A stretch of 64,000 nucleotides of DNA from Rhodospirillum sp. Lineage in GTDB: Bacteria; Pseudomonadota; Alphaproteobacteria; Dongiales; Dongiaceae. The stretch is taken from the NCBI GenBank assembly GCA_013822765.1, contig PNKY01000001.1:930001-994000 (forward strand), in the 5' to 3' direction. Below the pieces are notes generated by a model. It saw only the letters and a program-made list of their open reading frames with translations, had not been told where the DNA came from and did no database searches. Shown here one piece after another: positions 55,718 through 63,245 of the stretch (the stretch's first letter is position 1; each line of letters opens with the position of its first letter). The translations under genes and the position numbers were made by a program.

Positions 55718-56689
55718 ATGGCCGAAGCGACCCTGCAGGAGGCCCGCACGCGCGCCGGAACCGCCAGGCTCGAGCAGGCGCTGGTGGTGCTCGGCATTCT
55801 CGCGCTCGTGGCCGCGCCGTTCGTTGTCTATCCGATCTTCCTCATGAAGATGCTGTGCTTCGCGCTGTTCGCCTGCGCCTTCAACCTGCTGCTCGGCTAT
55901 ACCGGCCTGCTGTCGTTCGGCCATGCGGCGTTCTTCGGCGGCGCCGCCTATTTCACCGCGCATGCGGCGAAGGTGTGGGGCTGGCCGCCTGAGGCTGCGA
56001 TCCTCATCGGCGTCGCCGGCGCCGCGCTGCTCGGCCTCGTCATTGGCTTCTTCGCCATCCGCCGCCAGGGCATCTATTTCGCGATGATCACCCTGGCGCT
56101 GTCGCAGATGTTCTTCTTCTTCTGCGTCCAGGCCAAGTTCACCAGCGGTGAGGACGGCATCCAGGGCGTGCCGCGCGGCATACTGTTCGGCTTCGTCGAC
56201 CTGAACCAGCCGCTCGCGATGTATTTCTTCGTGCTGGCGGTGTTCCTGCTCGGCGTGTTCGCGATCTGGCGCATCGTCAACTCGCCGTTCGGCATGATCC
56301 TGCGCTCGATCCGCGAGAACGAGCGGCGCGCCATCTCCCTCGGCTACTCGGTCGCCAACTACAAGCTCGCCGCCTTCGTCATGTCGGCCGCGCTGGCCGG
56401 CTTGGCGGGCTCGGTCAAGGCGCTGGTGTTCCAGTTCGCGACCCTGACCGACGTCGGGTGGCAGATGTCGGGCGAGGTGATCCTGATGACCCTGCTCGGC
56501 GGCATCGGCACCATGGTCGGCCCGGCGGTCGGCGCCGGCCTGGTGGTCAGCCTGCAGAACATGCTCGCCACCTCCGACTTCCCCGTGACGATCGCGACCG
56601 GCCTCATCTTCATGGTGTGCGTGCTGATCTTCCGCCGCGGCATCGTCGGCGAGATCTATGCGCGGATCCTCAACCGCACGAAGCGTTGA
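55718..56689 (+). CDS. livM: Liv-type ABC permease (LivM-like)
   Basis: 323 residues with ten or so helices. The LivM core begins FACAFNLLLGYTGLLSFGHAAFFGG, and the coupling loop is GMILRSIRENERRAISLGY. Last gene of the operon, convergent with the cysteine-synthase-like gene 6 bp away. Confidence 0.93.
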   Translation: MAEATLQEARTRAGTARLEQALVVLGILALVAAPFVVYPIFLMKMLCFALFACAFNLLLGYTGLLSFGHAAFFGGAAYFTAHAAKVWGWPPEAAILIGVAGAALLGLVIGFFAIRRQGIYFAMITLALSQMFFFFCVQAKFTSGEDGIQGVPRGILFGFVDLNQPLAMYFFVLAVFLLGVFAIWRIVNSPFGMILRSIRENERRAISLGYSVANYKLAAFVMSAALAGLAGSVKALVFQFATLTDVGWQMSGEVILMTLLGGIGTMVGPAVGAGLVVSLQNMLATSDFPVTIATGLIFMVCVLIFRRGIVGEIYARILNRTKR

Positions 56690-56695
56690 CCCAGG

Positions 56696-57640
56696 TCACG
56701 CGGCCGTCCGCCGGCGATAGACCTCGGTGCTGAGGTATTTGAGTCCCGAATCCACCAGCAAGGTGGCGACCGTCGCATCCGGACCCAACCGCTTGCCCTC
56801 CATGATCGCCGCGATGACGTTGGCGCCCGACGAGGTGCCGGCGAACAATCCTTCTTCGCGCGCCAGGCGTCGTGCCATGGCTTCGGCCTCGGCGGTGGGG
56901 ACGGGGATGACGTCGTCGACCAGGCCGCGGTCCCACATCGGCGGTGCATAGCCGATGCCGATGCCTTCGATCTTGTGTGCGCCGGGCGTCCGGCCCGACA
57001 GGACGGCGGATTCGTCTGGCTCGACGGCCACGATCCGCACCGACGGATGGTGCCGTTTTAGCACCGCCGCGACACCGCGCAGCGACGCGGTCGTCCCGAT
57101 CGACTGGACGAAGGCATCGACCCTGCCCCCGGCTTGGTCCCAGATTTCCTGGCCCATCGGGTGATAGCCGGCGACGCTGTCGGCGTTGTTGAGCTGGTCG
57201 GTCCAGTAGGTTCCCGGGGCAGCGCTCATTTTCCGGGCGGCGGCGATCATGTCCTGGATCAGGGTCTTGGTGATCAGGCCACTTTCGCTCTCGATCAGCG
57301 TCAACTCGGCGCCGAACGCCGCCATCTGGCACAGTTTCTCTTCGCTGAAGGCCGTCGAGGTCACGATGCGCAGCCGATATCCCTTGGCGGCGCAGACCAG
57401 CGCCAGCGACGCGCCGGTGCTGCCGCCGGTGTATTCAACCACCGTATTGCCGGGCCGCAGCCGGCCATCGGCTTCCGGCCGCGCGATCATCGCCTGGGCC
57501 ATGCGGTCCTTCATGCTGCCGGTCGGGTTCTCGCCTTCCACCTTGACCAGGATTCTGGCGCAGCCCTGCGGCACCACCCGGCGCAATTCCACCAGCGATG
57601 TGTTCCCGATGGCGTCCAGCACGCTAGGAAATGCTCGCAC
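56696..57640 (-). CDS. PLP-dependent cysteine synthase family protein
   Basis: 314 residues from a GTG behind GGAGA. The PLP lysine is in NPTGSMKDRM. The phosphate-binding loop region FAGTSSGAN and the substrate loop TGGSTGAS are visible; CysK has TSGNTG, so the loop asparagine is Ser here and the substrate may differ from O-acetylserine. It follows the DUF488 gene by 15 bp on the same strand. Confidence 0.87.
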   Translation of the reverse strand: MRAFPSVLDAIGNTSLVELRRVVPQGCARILVKVEGENPTGSMKDRMAQAMIARPEADGRLRPGNTVVEYTGGSTGASLALVCAAKGYRLRIVTSTAFSEEKLCQMAAFGAELTLIESESGLITKTLIQDMIAAARKMSAAPGTYWTDQLNNADSVAGYHPMGQEIWDQAGGRVDAFVQSIGTTASLRGVAAVLKRHHPSVRIVAVEPDESAVLSGRTPGAHKIEGIGIGYAPPMWDRGLVDDVIPVPTAEAEAMARRLAREEGLFAGTSSGANVIAAIMEGKRLGPDATVATLLVDSGLKYLSTEVYRRRTAA

Positions 57641-57655
57641 GAGTGTCTCCGATGC

Positions 57656-58027
57656 CTATGACTTGCGGCCGGTCGGTCGCCGTTGCAGCCACGCCGCCAA
57701 GGCGACCGCGTTGTTGTGCTCCTCATCGCGCGCGGCATAGAGCAGGGTGACTGGCCCCTTGCGCAGATGGCTGCGCAACACTTCCACTGCCTCGCCGGCC
57801 TGCTTCAGCTCGGCGGCGTAGGCTTTGCGGAACGCGTCCCAATCCTCCGGATGTCCGTGGAAACGCCTGCGCAGCGCGTCGCTCGGCGCGATGTCCTTGA
57901 GCCACAGGTCGATCTTCGCCTTTTCCTTCGCGATCCCGCGCGGCCACAGCCGGTCGACCAGGATGCGCGCGCCGTCGCCCGCGGCCGGCGCTTCGTAGAT
58001 CCGCTTCAGCTTGATGGTCTTCGCCAT
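57656..58027 (-). CDS. DUF488 family protein
   Basis: 123 residues. It begins IKLKRIYEAPAAGDGARILVDRLWPRGIAKEKAKIDLWLKDIAPS, the hallmark of this DUF488 subgroup, and ends with VTLLYAARDEEHNNAVALAAWL. The family is widespread and uncharacterised. A GGAAAG ribosome site lies inside the dyad at 58036-58070. It forms an operon with the cysteine-synthase-like gene. Confidence 0.9.
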   Translation of the reverse strand: MAKTIKLKRIYEAPAAGDGARILVDRLWPRGIAKEKAKIDLWLKDIAPSDALRRRFHGHPEDWDAFRKAYAAELKQAGEAVEVLRSHLRKGPVTLLYAARDEEHNNAVALAAWLQRRPTGRKS

Positions 58028-58035
58028 AAGGCACT

Positions 58036-58070
58036 TTCCATGTATCTACAAATAATGTATATACATGGAA
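58036..58070. promoter_or_regulatory. 35-bp dyad operator between DUF488 and marR genes
   Basis: Arms TTCCATGTATCTACA and TGTATATACATGGAA pair over 15 positions with one mismatch around AATAA. It fills the whole divergent gap, overlaps the ribosome site of the DUF488 gene and abuts the marR ATG at 58072. The natural reading is autoregulation by the MarR protein and control of the DUF488 operon. Confidence 0.7.
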
Positions 58071-58071
58071 T

Positions 58072-58524
58072 ATGAGCCCGTCAATGCAGCGCAAGACCCT
58101 GCGCACCGACGCCCGCGCCCTGGTGGAATCCTGTGCCGGCTGGAACAGCCGCCTGGCCGCCCGCCGCATCAGCCAGTTCCTGGACGGCGAGCTCCGGGAG
58201 ACCGGCCTGTCCGGGGCGCAACTGGGGCTGATGGCACAGATCGCCTCGGCCGGCGACGACACGCTGGGCGCACTGGTGCGCAGCACCGGCCTCGAGCAAT
58301 CGACGCTGTCGCGCAACTTGCGCACGCTGGAAGGGCAGGGTCTGATCGAGATCGCCGTGGTCGAGAGCGACCTCCGCCGCCGCGCCGTGTGGCTCACCGA
58401 AACCGGCGCGCGCCGCCTGGAGGCCGCGATCCCGCTTTGGCGCAAGGCACAGACGAAGCTCGCGCGGCGCCTGTCGCTGGACCTGCCGCGCCGCCTGGCG
58501 GGCCTGGCCGGGGCCTTGGGCTAG
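58072..58524 (+). CDS. MarR family transcriptional regulator
   Basis: 150 residues. A winged helix with ALVRSTGLEQSTLSRNLRTLEGQGLIEI (recognition region) and wing ESDLRRRAVWLTETG. The ATG at 58072 has no proper ribosome site; an ATG at 58084 is possible, and the transcript may be leaderless. Its TAG stop shares the tetranucleotide CTAG with the stop of the convergent gene. Confidence 0.87.
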   Translation: MSPSMQRKTLRTDARALVESCAGWNSRLAARRISQFLDGELRETGLSGAQLGLMAQIASAGDDTLGALVRSTGLEQSTLSRNLRTLEGQGLIEIAVVESDLRRRAVWLTETGARRLEAAIPLWRKAQTKLARRLSLDLPRRLAGLAGALG

Positions 58525-59084
58525 CGCGCGACCCGATAGGTCAGCACGGCGGTGCCGTTCTTCAGCGACTCCGTCCCGACCAGCGCCAGCGTCGTCGCAT
58601 CCTCGGTCTCATCGAACATCCTCCGTCCGCTGCCGAGGATGATGGGGAAGACCATCAACCGATACTCATCGACCAGGTCGTGCTTTTTCAGGGCGTTGGC
58701 CAGGGTGATGCTGCCATGGACCAGGATATCGCCGCGCAACTCCTTCTTGAGCTTCGCCACCGGCGCCATCGCATCGCCGTGCAGCACATGCGTGTTGTTC
58801 CACGCTGGGTTCTTGAGCGTGGTGGAGGCGACATATTTCGGCATCGCGTTCATCTTGTCGGCGAACGGCCCATCAAAGTGCGGCCAGGCGCCGGCGAAGC
58901 TCTCATAGGTGACGCGGCCGATCAGCAGCGCTTCGTGCGCCATGACCTCGCGCATCTTCCAGTCGATTTGCGCCTCGTCCTGGAACTTGGCGACCCAGCC
59001 GGTGTGGCGATAATTCGGCTCGCCGCCCGGCGCTTCCACCACGCCGTCGAGCGAGACGAACTCCGACACGACAATCTTGCCCAT
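58521..59084 (-). CDS. Dihydrofolate reductase-like (RibD C-terminal fold) protein
   Basis: 187 residues from an ATG with AAGGGA. The DHFR fold is seen in KIVVSEFVSLDGVVEAPGG, ALLIGRVTYESFAGAWP, ILVHGSITLANAL and PIILGSGRRMFDE. The group is a deaminase/reductase family of unknown substrate. Last gene of the leftward nine-gene operon. Confidence 0.88.
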   Translation of the reverse strand: MGKIVVSEFVSLDGVVEAPGGEPNYRHTGWVAKFQDEAQIDWKMREVMAHEALLIGRVTYESFAGAWPHFDGPFADKMNAMPKYVASTTLKNPAWNNTHVLHGDAMAPVAKLKKELRGDILVHGSITLANALKKHDLVDEYRLMVFPIILGSGRRMFDETEDATTLALVGTESLKNGTAVLTYRVAR

Positions 59085-59089
59085 CAGCT

Positions 59090-59563
59090 TTATCCCTTCA
59101 CGGCCTGCTGCAGCTTCGCGATGTCGATCTTGGTCATCTTCATCATCGCTTCCATGGCCCGCTTCGCCGTGACCGGATCCGGATCGCTGATCAACTCCAT
59201 CAGGACGGTCGGCGTGATCTGCCAGGACAGGCCGTACTTGTCCTTGAGCCAGCCGCAGTCTCCCGGCTCGCCGCCGCCGGCGGTCAGCTTCTCCCACAGC
59301 GTGTCGACTTCTTCCTGGGACTTGCAATCGACCACCAGGGAGATCGCATTGTTGAATTTGAACTGCGGTCCGCCATTGAGGGCGGTGAATTGCTCACCCT
59401 CCAGCTCGAAGCTGCAGACCAGGACGCTGCCCTTTGGCCCCGGTCCGGCGTCGCCATTGCGCACCACCTTGCCTGGCTTCGAATTCTTGAAGACCGAACA
59501 GTAGAAATGCATCGCCTCTTCGGCCTGGGTGTCGAACCAAAGGAATGGATGGATCTTCTGCAT
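59090..59563 (-). CDS. VOC/PhnB-like (glyoxalase-fold) protein
   Basis: 157 residues with AGGAGAG. PhnB-type features: HPFLWFDTQAEEAMHFYCSVF at the start and DCGWLKDKYGLSWQITPTVL in the second module. PhnB proteins bind small ligands in a paired barrel and often sit beside AHSA1 and YCII genes, as here. Confidence 0.9.
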   Translation of the reverse strand: MQKIHPFLWFDTQAEEAMHFYCSVFKNSKPGKVVRNGDAGPGPKGSVLVCSFELEGEQFTALNGGPQFKFNNAISLVVDCKSQEEVDTLWEKLTAGGGEPGDCGWLKDKYGLSWQITPTVLMELISDPDPVTAKRAMEAMMKMTKIDIAKLQQAVKG

Positions 59564-59586
59564 TTGCGCTCTCCTGTTCAGCTGGC

Positions 59587-59946
59587 CTACGCGAAATCCT
59601 CCGCCGTGAACAGCGGGCGGATTTCGACGTCGCATATTTCGGCGTGCGGATTGGGGCAGCGCTTCAGCCACTCCACCGCCTCGTCCGTCGACTTGACCTC
59701 CCACAGCCAATAGCCGGCGATCAGCTCCTTGGTCTCGGCGAATGGCCCGTCGATCACGGCGCGGTTCTGCCCCGCGAAGCGCACGCGCTTGCCCTTGGAG
59801 GTCGGATGCAGACCGGCGCCGTCCAGCATGATGCCGGCCTTCTGCAGCGTCTCGTTATACTTCCCCATGTCGGTGAGCAGCTGCTGACTCGGCATCTCGC
59901 CGGCCTCGGACGCCTTGGTCGCCTTCACAATAACCATGACTTTCAT
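59587..59946 (-). CDS. YCII-related protein
   Basis: 119 residues from the ATG at 59946 with CAGGAGA. The YCII/DGPF pattern appears in KVMVIVKATKASEAGE, AVIDGPFAETKELIAGYWLWEVKSTDEAVEWLKR and EIRPLF. The ferredoxin-like fold is used in ring-cleavage and stress enzymes; this subgroup lacks a known substrate. Confidence 0.92.
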   Translation of the reverse strand: MKVMVIVKATKASEAGEMPSQQLLTDMGKYNETLQKAGIMLDGAGLHPTSKGKRVRFAGQNRAVIDGPFAETKELIAGYWLWEVKSTDEAVEWLKRCPNPHAEICDVEIRPLFTAEDFA

Positions 59947-60074
59947 GCGCTTATCTCCTGTCGAATCGCTCTCGTAGAAGGGGCTGAGAACCACCCTCTG
60001 ATGAAACGACGAACCAGGCGATGGGATGCCGACACGCCCATGAAATTTTCTGGGGCGCCAGACCGGGCAGTGGA

Positions 60075-60692
60075 CTAGCTGGCGAAGGAGCGCTGATGCA
60101 CGAACGTGCCGGCCGCCAGATAGTCCAGCTCCTCGGCGGTCGAGGTTCGAGCCAGGGCGGCGTTGCGGTGCGGCTGCCGCCCAAAGCGCGCCAGCACCGC
60201 GCGATGGCCGCGGGCCTGCGATGCGGAGAATTGGTACAGCGCACGCACCTGGGCTGGTGCCTCTGGAATCAGCGCGTCGGCCAGCGCAATGCAGCGATCG
60301 AGATCGGCCAGCCGCTCCGAATGACCGAGCGGCAGCATGAAAAAGGTCTTCTCCCAGACGGTCGCCAGCTTGTCATAGAAACCGCGTTCCAACCCTTCGA
60401 CCGCCAGGCCGATCGCTTTCGAATCCTGCGCGTAGGCCAACACGGTACCGCTATGGAGACTGCGCGAAAACTGGTCGAGCACGATGATCAAGGCTAGGCG
60501 GCCGCGCGGCGTCTCTGCCCAGGTATCGAGCGCGCCCTGCATTGCCGTTTCGTGGGTCCGGGCAAACCGCTGCGCGATCCGTTCGTTGGCGCCACCACCG
60601 AACCAGAATTGGAACTGCCTACTGTGCGCGTCCTGGTCCTCATCGAGGCCCGGCGGAAACCAGAATGCCAGGATGTCTTCGGCTTCAATCAT
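60075..60692 (-). CDS. DUF924 family protein
   Basis: 205 residues. It begins EDILAFWFPPGLDEDQ and contains LALIIVLDQFSRSLHSGTVLAYAQDSKAI and FFMLPLGHSERLADLD, the diagnostic pattern of DUF924 (helical TPR-like). The family is uncharacterised. Part of the leftward operon between the AHSA1 and YCII genes. Confidence 0.92.
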   Translation of the reverse strand: MIEAEDILAFWFPPGLDEDQDAHSRQFQFWFGGGANERIAQRFARTHETAMQGALDTWAETPRGRLALIIVLDQFSRSLHSGTVLAYAQDSKAIGLAVEGLERGFYDKLATVWEKTFFMLPLGHSERLADLDRCIALADALIPEAPAQVRALYQFSASQARGHRAVLARFGRQPHRNAALARTSTAEELDYLAAGTFVHQRSFAS

Positions 60693-60731
60693 GACAGGCC
60701 TGTTTAGCAGGCGCGCGACCGTCTCGGCAAA

Positions 60732-61187
60732 CTAGCTCAGTTCCTTGCCCAGCTGCTCCAGCAGGATGCGCGTGCCGCGCTCGCGGCTGCCGCCATCGTC
60801 ATAGTCGTCGAGAAAGGCGCCCTGCTCGGTCATGGTAAGGCGCGTGCCAGCACCCTCCGGCTTCAGGTCGACCGTCGCCAACGAGACCGAGATGTGCCTG
60901 CCATCCAGGCGCATGTCGTAGCAGTAGATGATGCGCTGCTCCGGCACGATGTCGTGGTAGACGGCATCGAAGGTCGAGACGACGCCGCTGCCCTTGCGGC
61001 CGCTCAGGCGCTCGGTGCCGCCGATGCGGAAGTCGATCACTCGCTCCAGCAGCTGCCAGTCGGACGGGCCGACGAACCAGCGCGCCTTGATCGCCGGATC
61101 GGCCCAGGCCTTGAACACCCGGGCCGGCGACACCTCGTAGACGCGCTCGAGCGTGAAGGTGCCGTGAGTGGCGGACCGCTCGCTCAC
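60732..61187 (-). CDS. AHSA1/SRPBCC domain protein, copy B
   Basis: 151 residues from a GTG overlapping the upstream stop (GTGA). Starts THGTFTLERVYEVSPARVFKAWADPAIKARWF and ends TEQGAFLDDYDD, clearly paralogous to the adjacent copy A. A ligand-binding START-like fold; ligand unknown. Confidence 0.9.
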   Translation of the reverse strand: MSERSATHGTFTLERVYEVSPARVFKAWADPAIKARWFVGPSDWQLLERVIDFRIGGTERLSGRKGSGVVSTFDAVYHDIVPEQRIIYCYDMRLDGRHISVSLATVDLKPEGAGTRLTMTEQGAFLDDYDDGGSRERGTRILLEQLGKELS

Positions 61188-61642
61188 GATTTCAGCGCCC
61201 GTCCGAGCGCATCAAGCAGTTCCTTCCAGCCGCCCTGGCGTGGGCCGACGTTGTCGAGCCCGTCGAGGAACGCACCCTGCTCGGTGAAGACGAATTGCGT
61301 GCCGGCGCCGGACGGCTTGAACTCGCAGGTCGCTAGCGAGGCGGAAATGCGGTTCTCGCCGATGGTCATGGTGTAGGCGAAGATGATGCGCTCGTTCGGC
61401 ACGATGTCGTGGTAGGTGGTGTCGTTGCGGACCGGTTGGCCACCACGAAAGCGGAACCGGCTGCGCTCGAAGCCGCCGACCTTGAACTCGCCGGTGAATT
61501 CATCCACCTCCCAGCCTTCGCCTTCGACGAACCAGCGGCGCTTGATCGCCGGATCGGCAAAGGCCTTGAACACTTTCGCCGGCGGCGCGTCATATGTCCG
61601 CTCAAGCGTGAAGGTCGCGTGGGTCACCGATCGCTCGGCCAT
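61184..61642 (-). CDS. AHSA1/SRPBCC domain protein, copy A
   Basis: 152 residues with CAGGGAGA. It shares the TFTLER, VFKAxADPAIKxRWF, YHDIVPxxRII and TEQGAFLD segments with copy B, so the pair is a tandem duplication. Same START-like fold. Confidence 0.9.
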   Translation of the reverse strand: MAERSVTHATFTLERTYDAPPAKVFKAFADPAIKRRWFVEGEGWEVDEFTGEFKVGGFERSRFRFRGGQPVRNDTTYHDIVPNERIIFAYTMTIGENRISASLATCEFKPSGAGTQFVFTEQGAFLDGLDNVGPRQGGWKELLDALGRALKS

Positions 61643-61669
61643 TCTGATCTCCCTGGATTAAGTAGGACT

Positions 61670-62041
61670 CTAGGATTGCTGCCGTTGAACGAATCGGCCG
61701 TTCTGGTACGCCGCGCCGAAGAATACCTGCACGCCTTTCAGGCGATCGCCCTGGAAGGTGAAGAATTCGGTGTTGTGGAATTCCTTGCCGTCAGTGGTCT
61801 TGCAGCGGTAGAGCGCGAAGGCCTCGTCGCCCTGTTCGAAAATCCGCTCCACGACGTGCTCGCGGATCAGGTTCCGGTTCGGCCAGCAACGCGCGAAATA
61901 GGTGGCCTTGTCGATCCCGTCGTCATAGGGGCTGGTGAAGGTAAAATCCGCGGCCAGCGCCTGCTCGAGATGAGCGCGGTCGCCGGACCTGTAGGCCGCG
62001 AAATATCCGCGGATGGCATCCGACCTGCTCTGCTTCGGCAT
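61670..62041 (-). CDS. SnoaL/NTF2-like domain protein
   Basis: 123 residues with CAGGAGA. The NTF2-like pattern is seen in DAIRGYFAAYRSGDRAHLEQALAADFTFTSPYDDGI and NTEFFTFQGDRLKGVQVFFG. Such domains bind or isomerise small hydrophobic compounds. Confidence 0.88.
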   Translation of the reverse strand: MPKQSRSDAIRGYFAAYRSGDRAHLEQALAADFTFTSPYDDGIDKATYFARCWPNRNLIREHVVERIFEQGDEAFALYRCKTTDGKEFHNTEFFTFQGDRLKGVQVFFGAAYQNGRFVQRQQS

Positions 62042-62075
62042 GTCGATCTCCTGCGTTGCGGTGATCAGGGCGGCG

Positions 62076-62717
62076 CTATTTCGGAACCATCGCGAAATAG
62101 GGCTCCGCTTCCTTGAGAACGCGGGCGTAGGACGGCCGTTGCATCAGCCGCTCGAGGTAGGCCGCCGTCTTTTTGTGCGTCTCGCGGAACGGCTGCATCA
62201 TGTCGGCATAGAACAGCGCCGGCGCGGCGGCGCAGTCCGCCATCGTGAATCCATCGCCGACGGCCCAACGGTCGCCCGCCATGTCCCGTTCGATCATGTC
62301 CAGCGACGTCTTCAGCAATGTCCGCGCCTGATCCACGCCGAAAGGATCCTTGTTGTCGGCGGGACGGAGCCGGTCGGCGACGATGTTCTGCATCGGCACG
62401 TTGACGTAGAGGTCGTAGATCCGGTCGCACAGGCGCATCTGCCGGCACAGATCGCGGTCCGCGGGGAACAGCTGCGCCTTGCCTGGATAATGCTGAGCCA
62501 GATATTCGATGATAATGCTGGTCTCGGGGATCGTGCGGTTCTTCGCCTCGTCCCGCAGCACCGGGATCTTGCCCAGCGGCGCGATCTTCCGGTACTCCAC
62601 CGCCTCGCCGAACAGGTCGACGATGCGCGGCTCGAACAGCGTGCCGGTCTCGTACAGCGCGATCAGCACCTTGTGGCAGAACGACGACAATGGATGGAAA
62701 TAGAGCTTCAGCGACAT
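62076..62717 (-). CDS. Glutathione S-transferase family protein
   Basis: 213 residues with GGAG. The N-terminal thioredoxin-like domain reads LKLYFHPLSSFCHKVLIALYETG, with the catalytic Ser/Cys region, and PETSIIIEYLAQHYPG holding the glutathione-contact Ser. A helical C-terminal domain follows. It may detoxify or open a substrate handled by the rest of the operon. Confidence 0.92.
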   Translation of the reverse strand: MSLKLYFHPLSSFCHKVLIALYETGTLFEPRIVDLFGEAVEYRKIAPLGKIPVLRDEAKNRTIPETSIIIEYLAQHYPGKAQLFPADRDLCRQMRLCDRIYDLYVNVPMQNIVADRLRPADNKDPFGVDQARTLLKTSLDMIERDMAGDRWAVGDGFTMADCAAAPALFYADMMQPFRETHKKTAAYLERLMQRPSYARVLKEAEPYFAMVPK

Positions 62718-62747
62718 GATGGAACTCCGTGACTGACTCGTTCGCGG

Positions 62748-63098
62748 CTATGCGCCGCTCTTGTCCGGCTCGTCGTCCCCGGCGGCGAGAATCTCGCCGA
62801 GCCGGTCGAGCCGTTGCTCCCAGACCGTGCGCCGCTCGGCGATCCACTGTTCCGCCGAACGCAGCGCCTTGGGCTCGATACGGCAGGTGCGCACGCGGCC
62901 CACTTTCTCCGACCGGACCAGGCCGCTCGTCTCCAGCACCTGCAGATGCTGGACGACCGCCGGCAGCGACATCGCGAGGGGTCTGGCCAGCTCGCTGACC
63001 GATGCCGGTCCGCGGGTCAGCCGCTCCACCATCACCCGCCTGCTGGGGTCGGCGAGCGCCTGGAACATGAGGTCGAGCGCGGCCGATTGGTTAAGCAT
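62748..63098 (-). CDS. ArsR family winged-helix regulator heading the small-enzyme operon
   Basis: 116 residues from ATG 63098 (family members start MLNQ..ALD). The winged helix is ALADPSRRVMVERL, SLPAVVQHLQVLETSGLV and wing EKVGRVRTCRIEP. No metal-site cysteines. A GTG at 63113 would add five residues. A short dyad TTAAG-N6-CTTAA spans 63091-63106 over the start and could be an autoregulatory site. It leads the operon that runs to 58521. Confidence 0.9.
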   Translation of the reverse strand: MLNQSAALDLMFQALADPSRRVMVERLTRGPASVSELARPLAMSLPAVVQHLQVLETSGLVRSEKVGRVRTCRIEPKALRSAEQWIAERRTVWEQRLDRLGEILAAGDDEPDKSGA

Positions 63099-63245
63099 AT
63101 CCTTAAGTATCACCGGCGAGTCGATTTTTCAAGGGCTTCCGATGCGCTTCGCCAGCAACAGCAAGTGGCCGGAAATCCTCAGCGACGTCACAGGGACTTG
63201 CTTTCCCGCTTGTTTTCCTGATTCCTTGGGGGACTTGTTCTGGGG

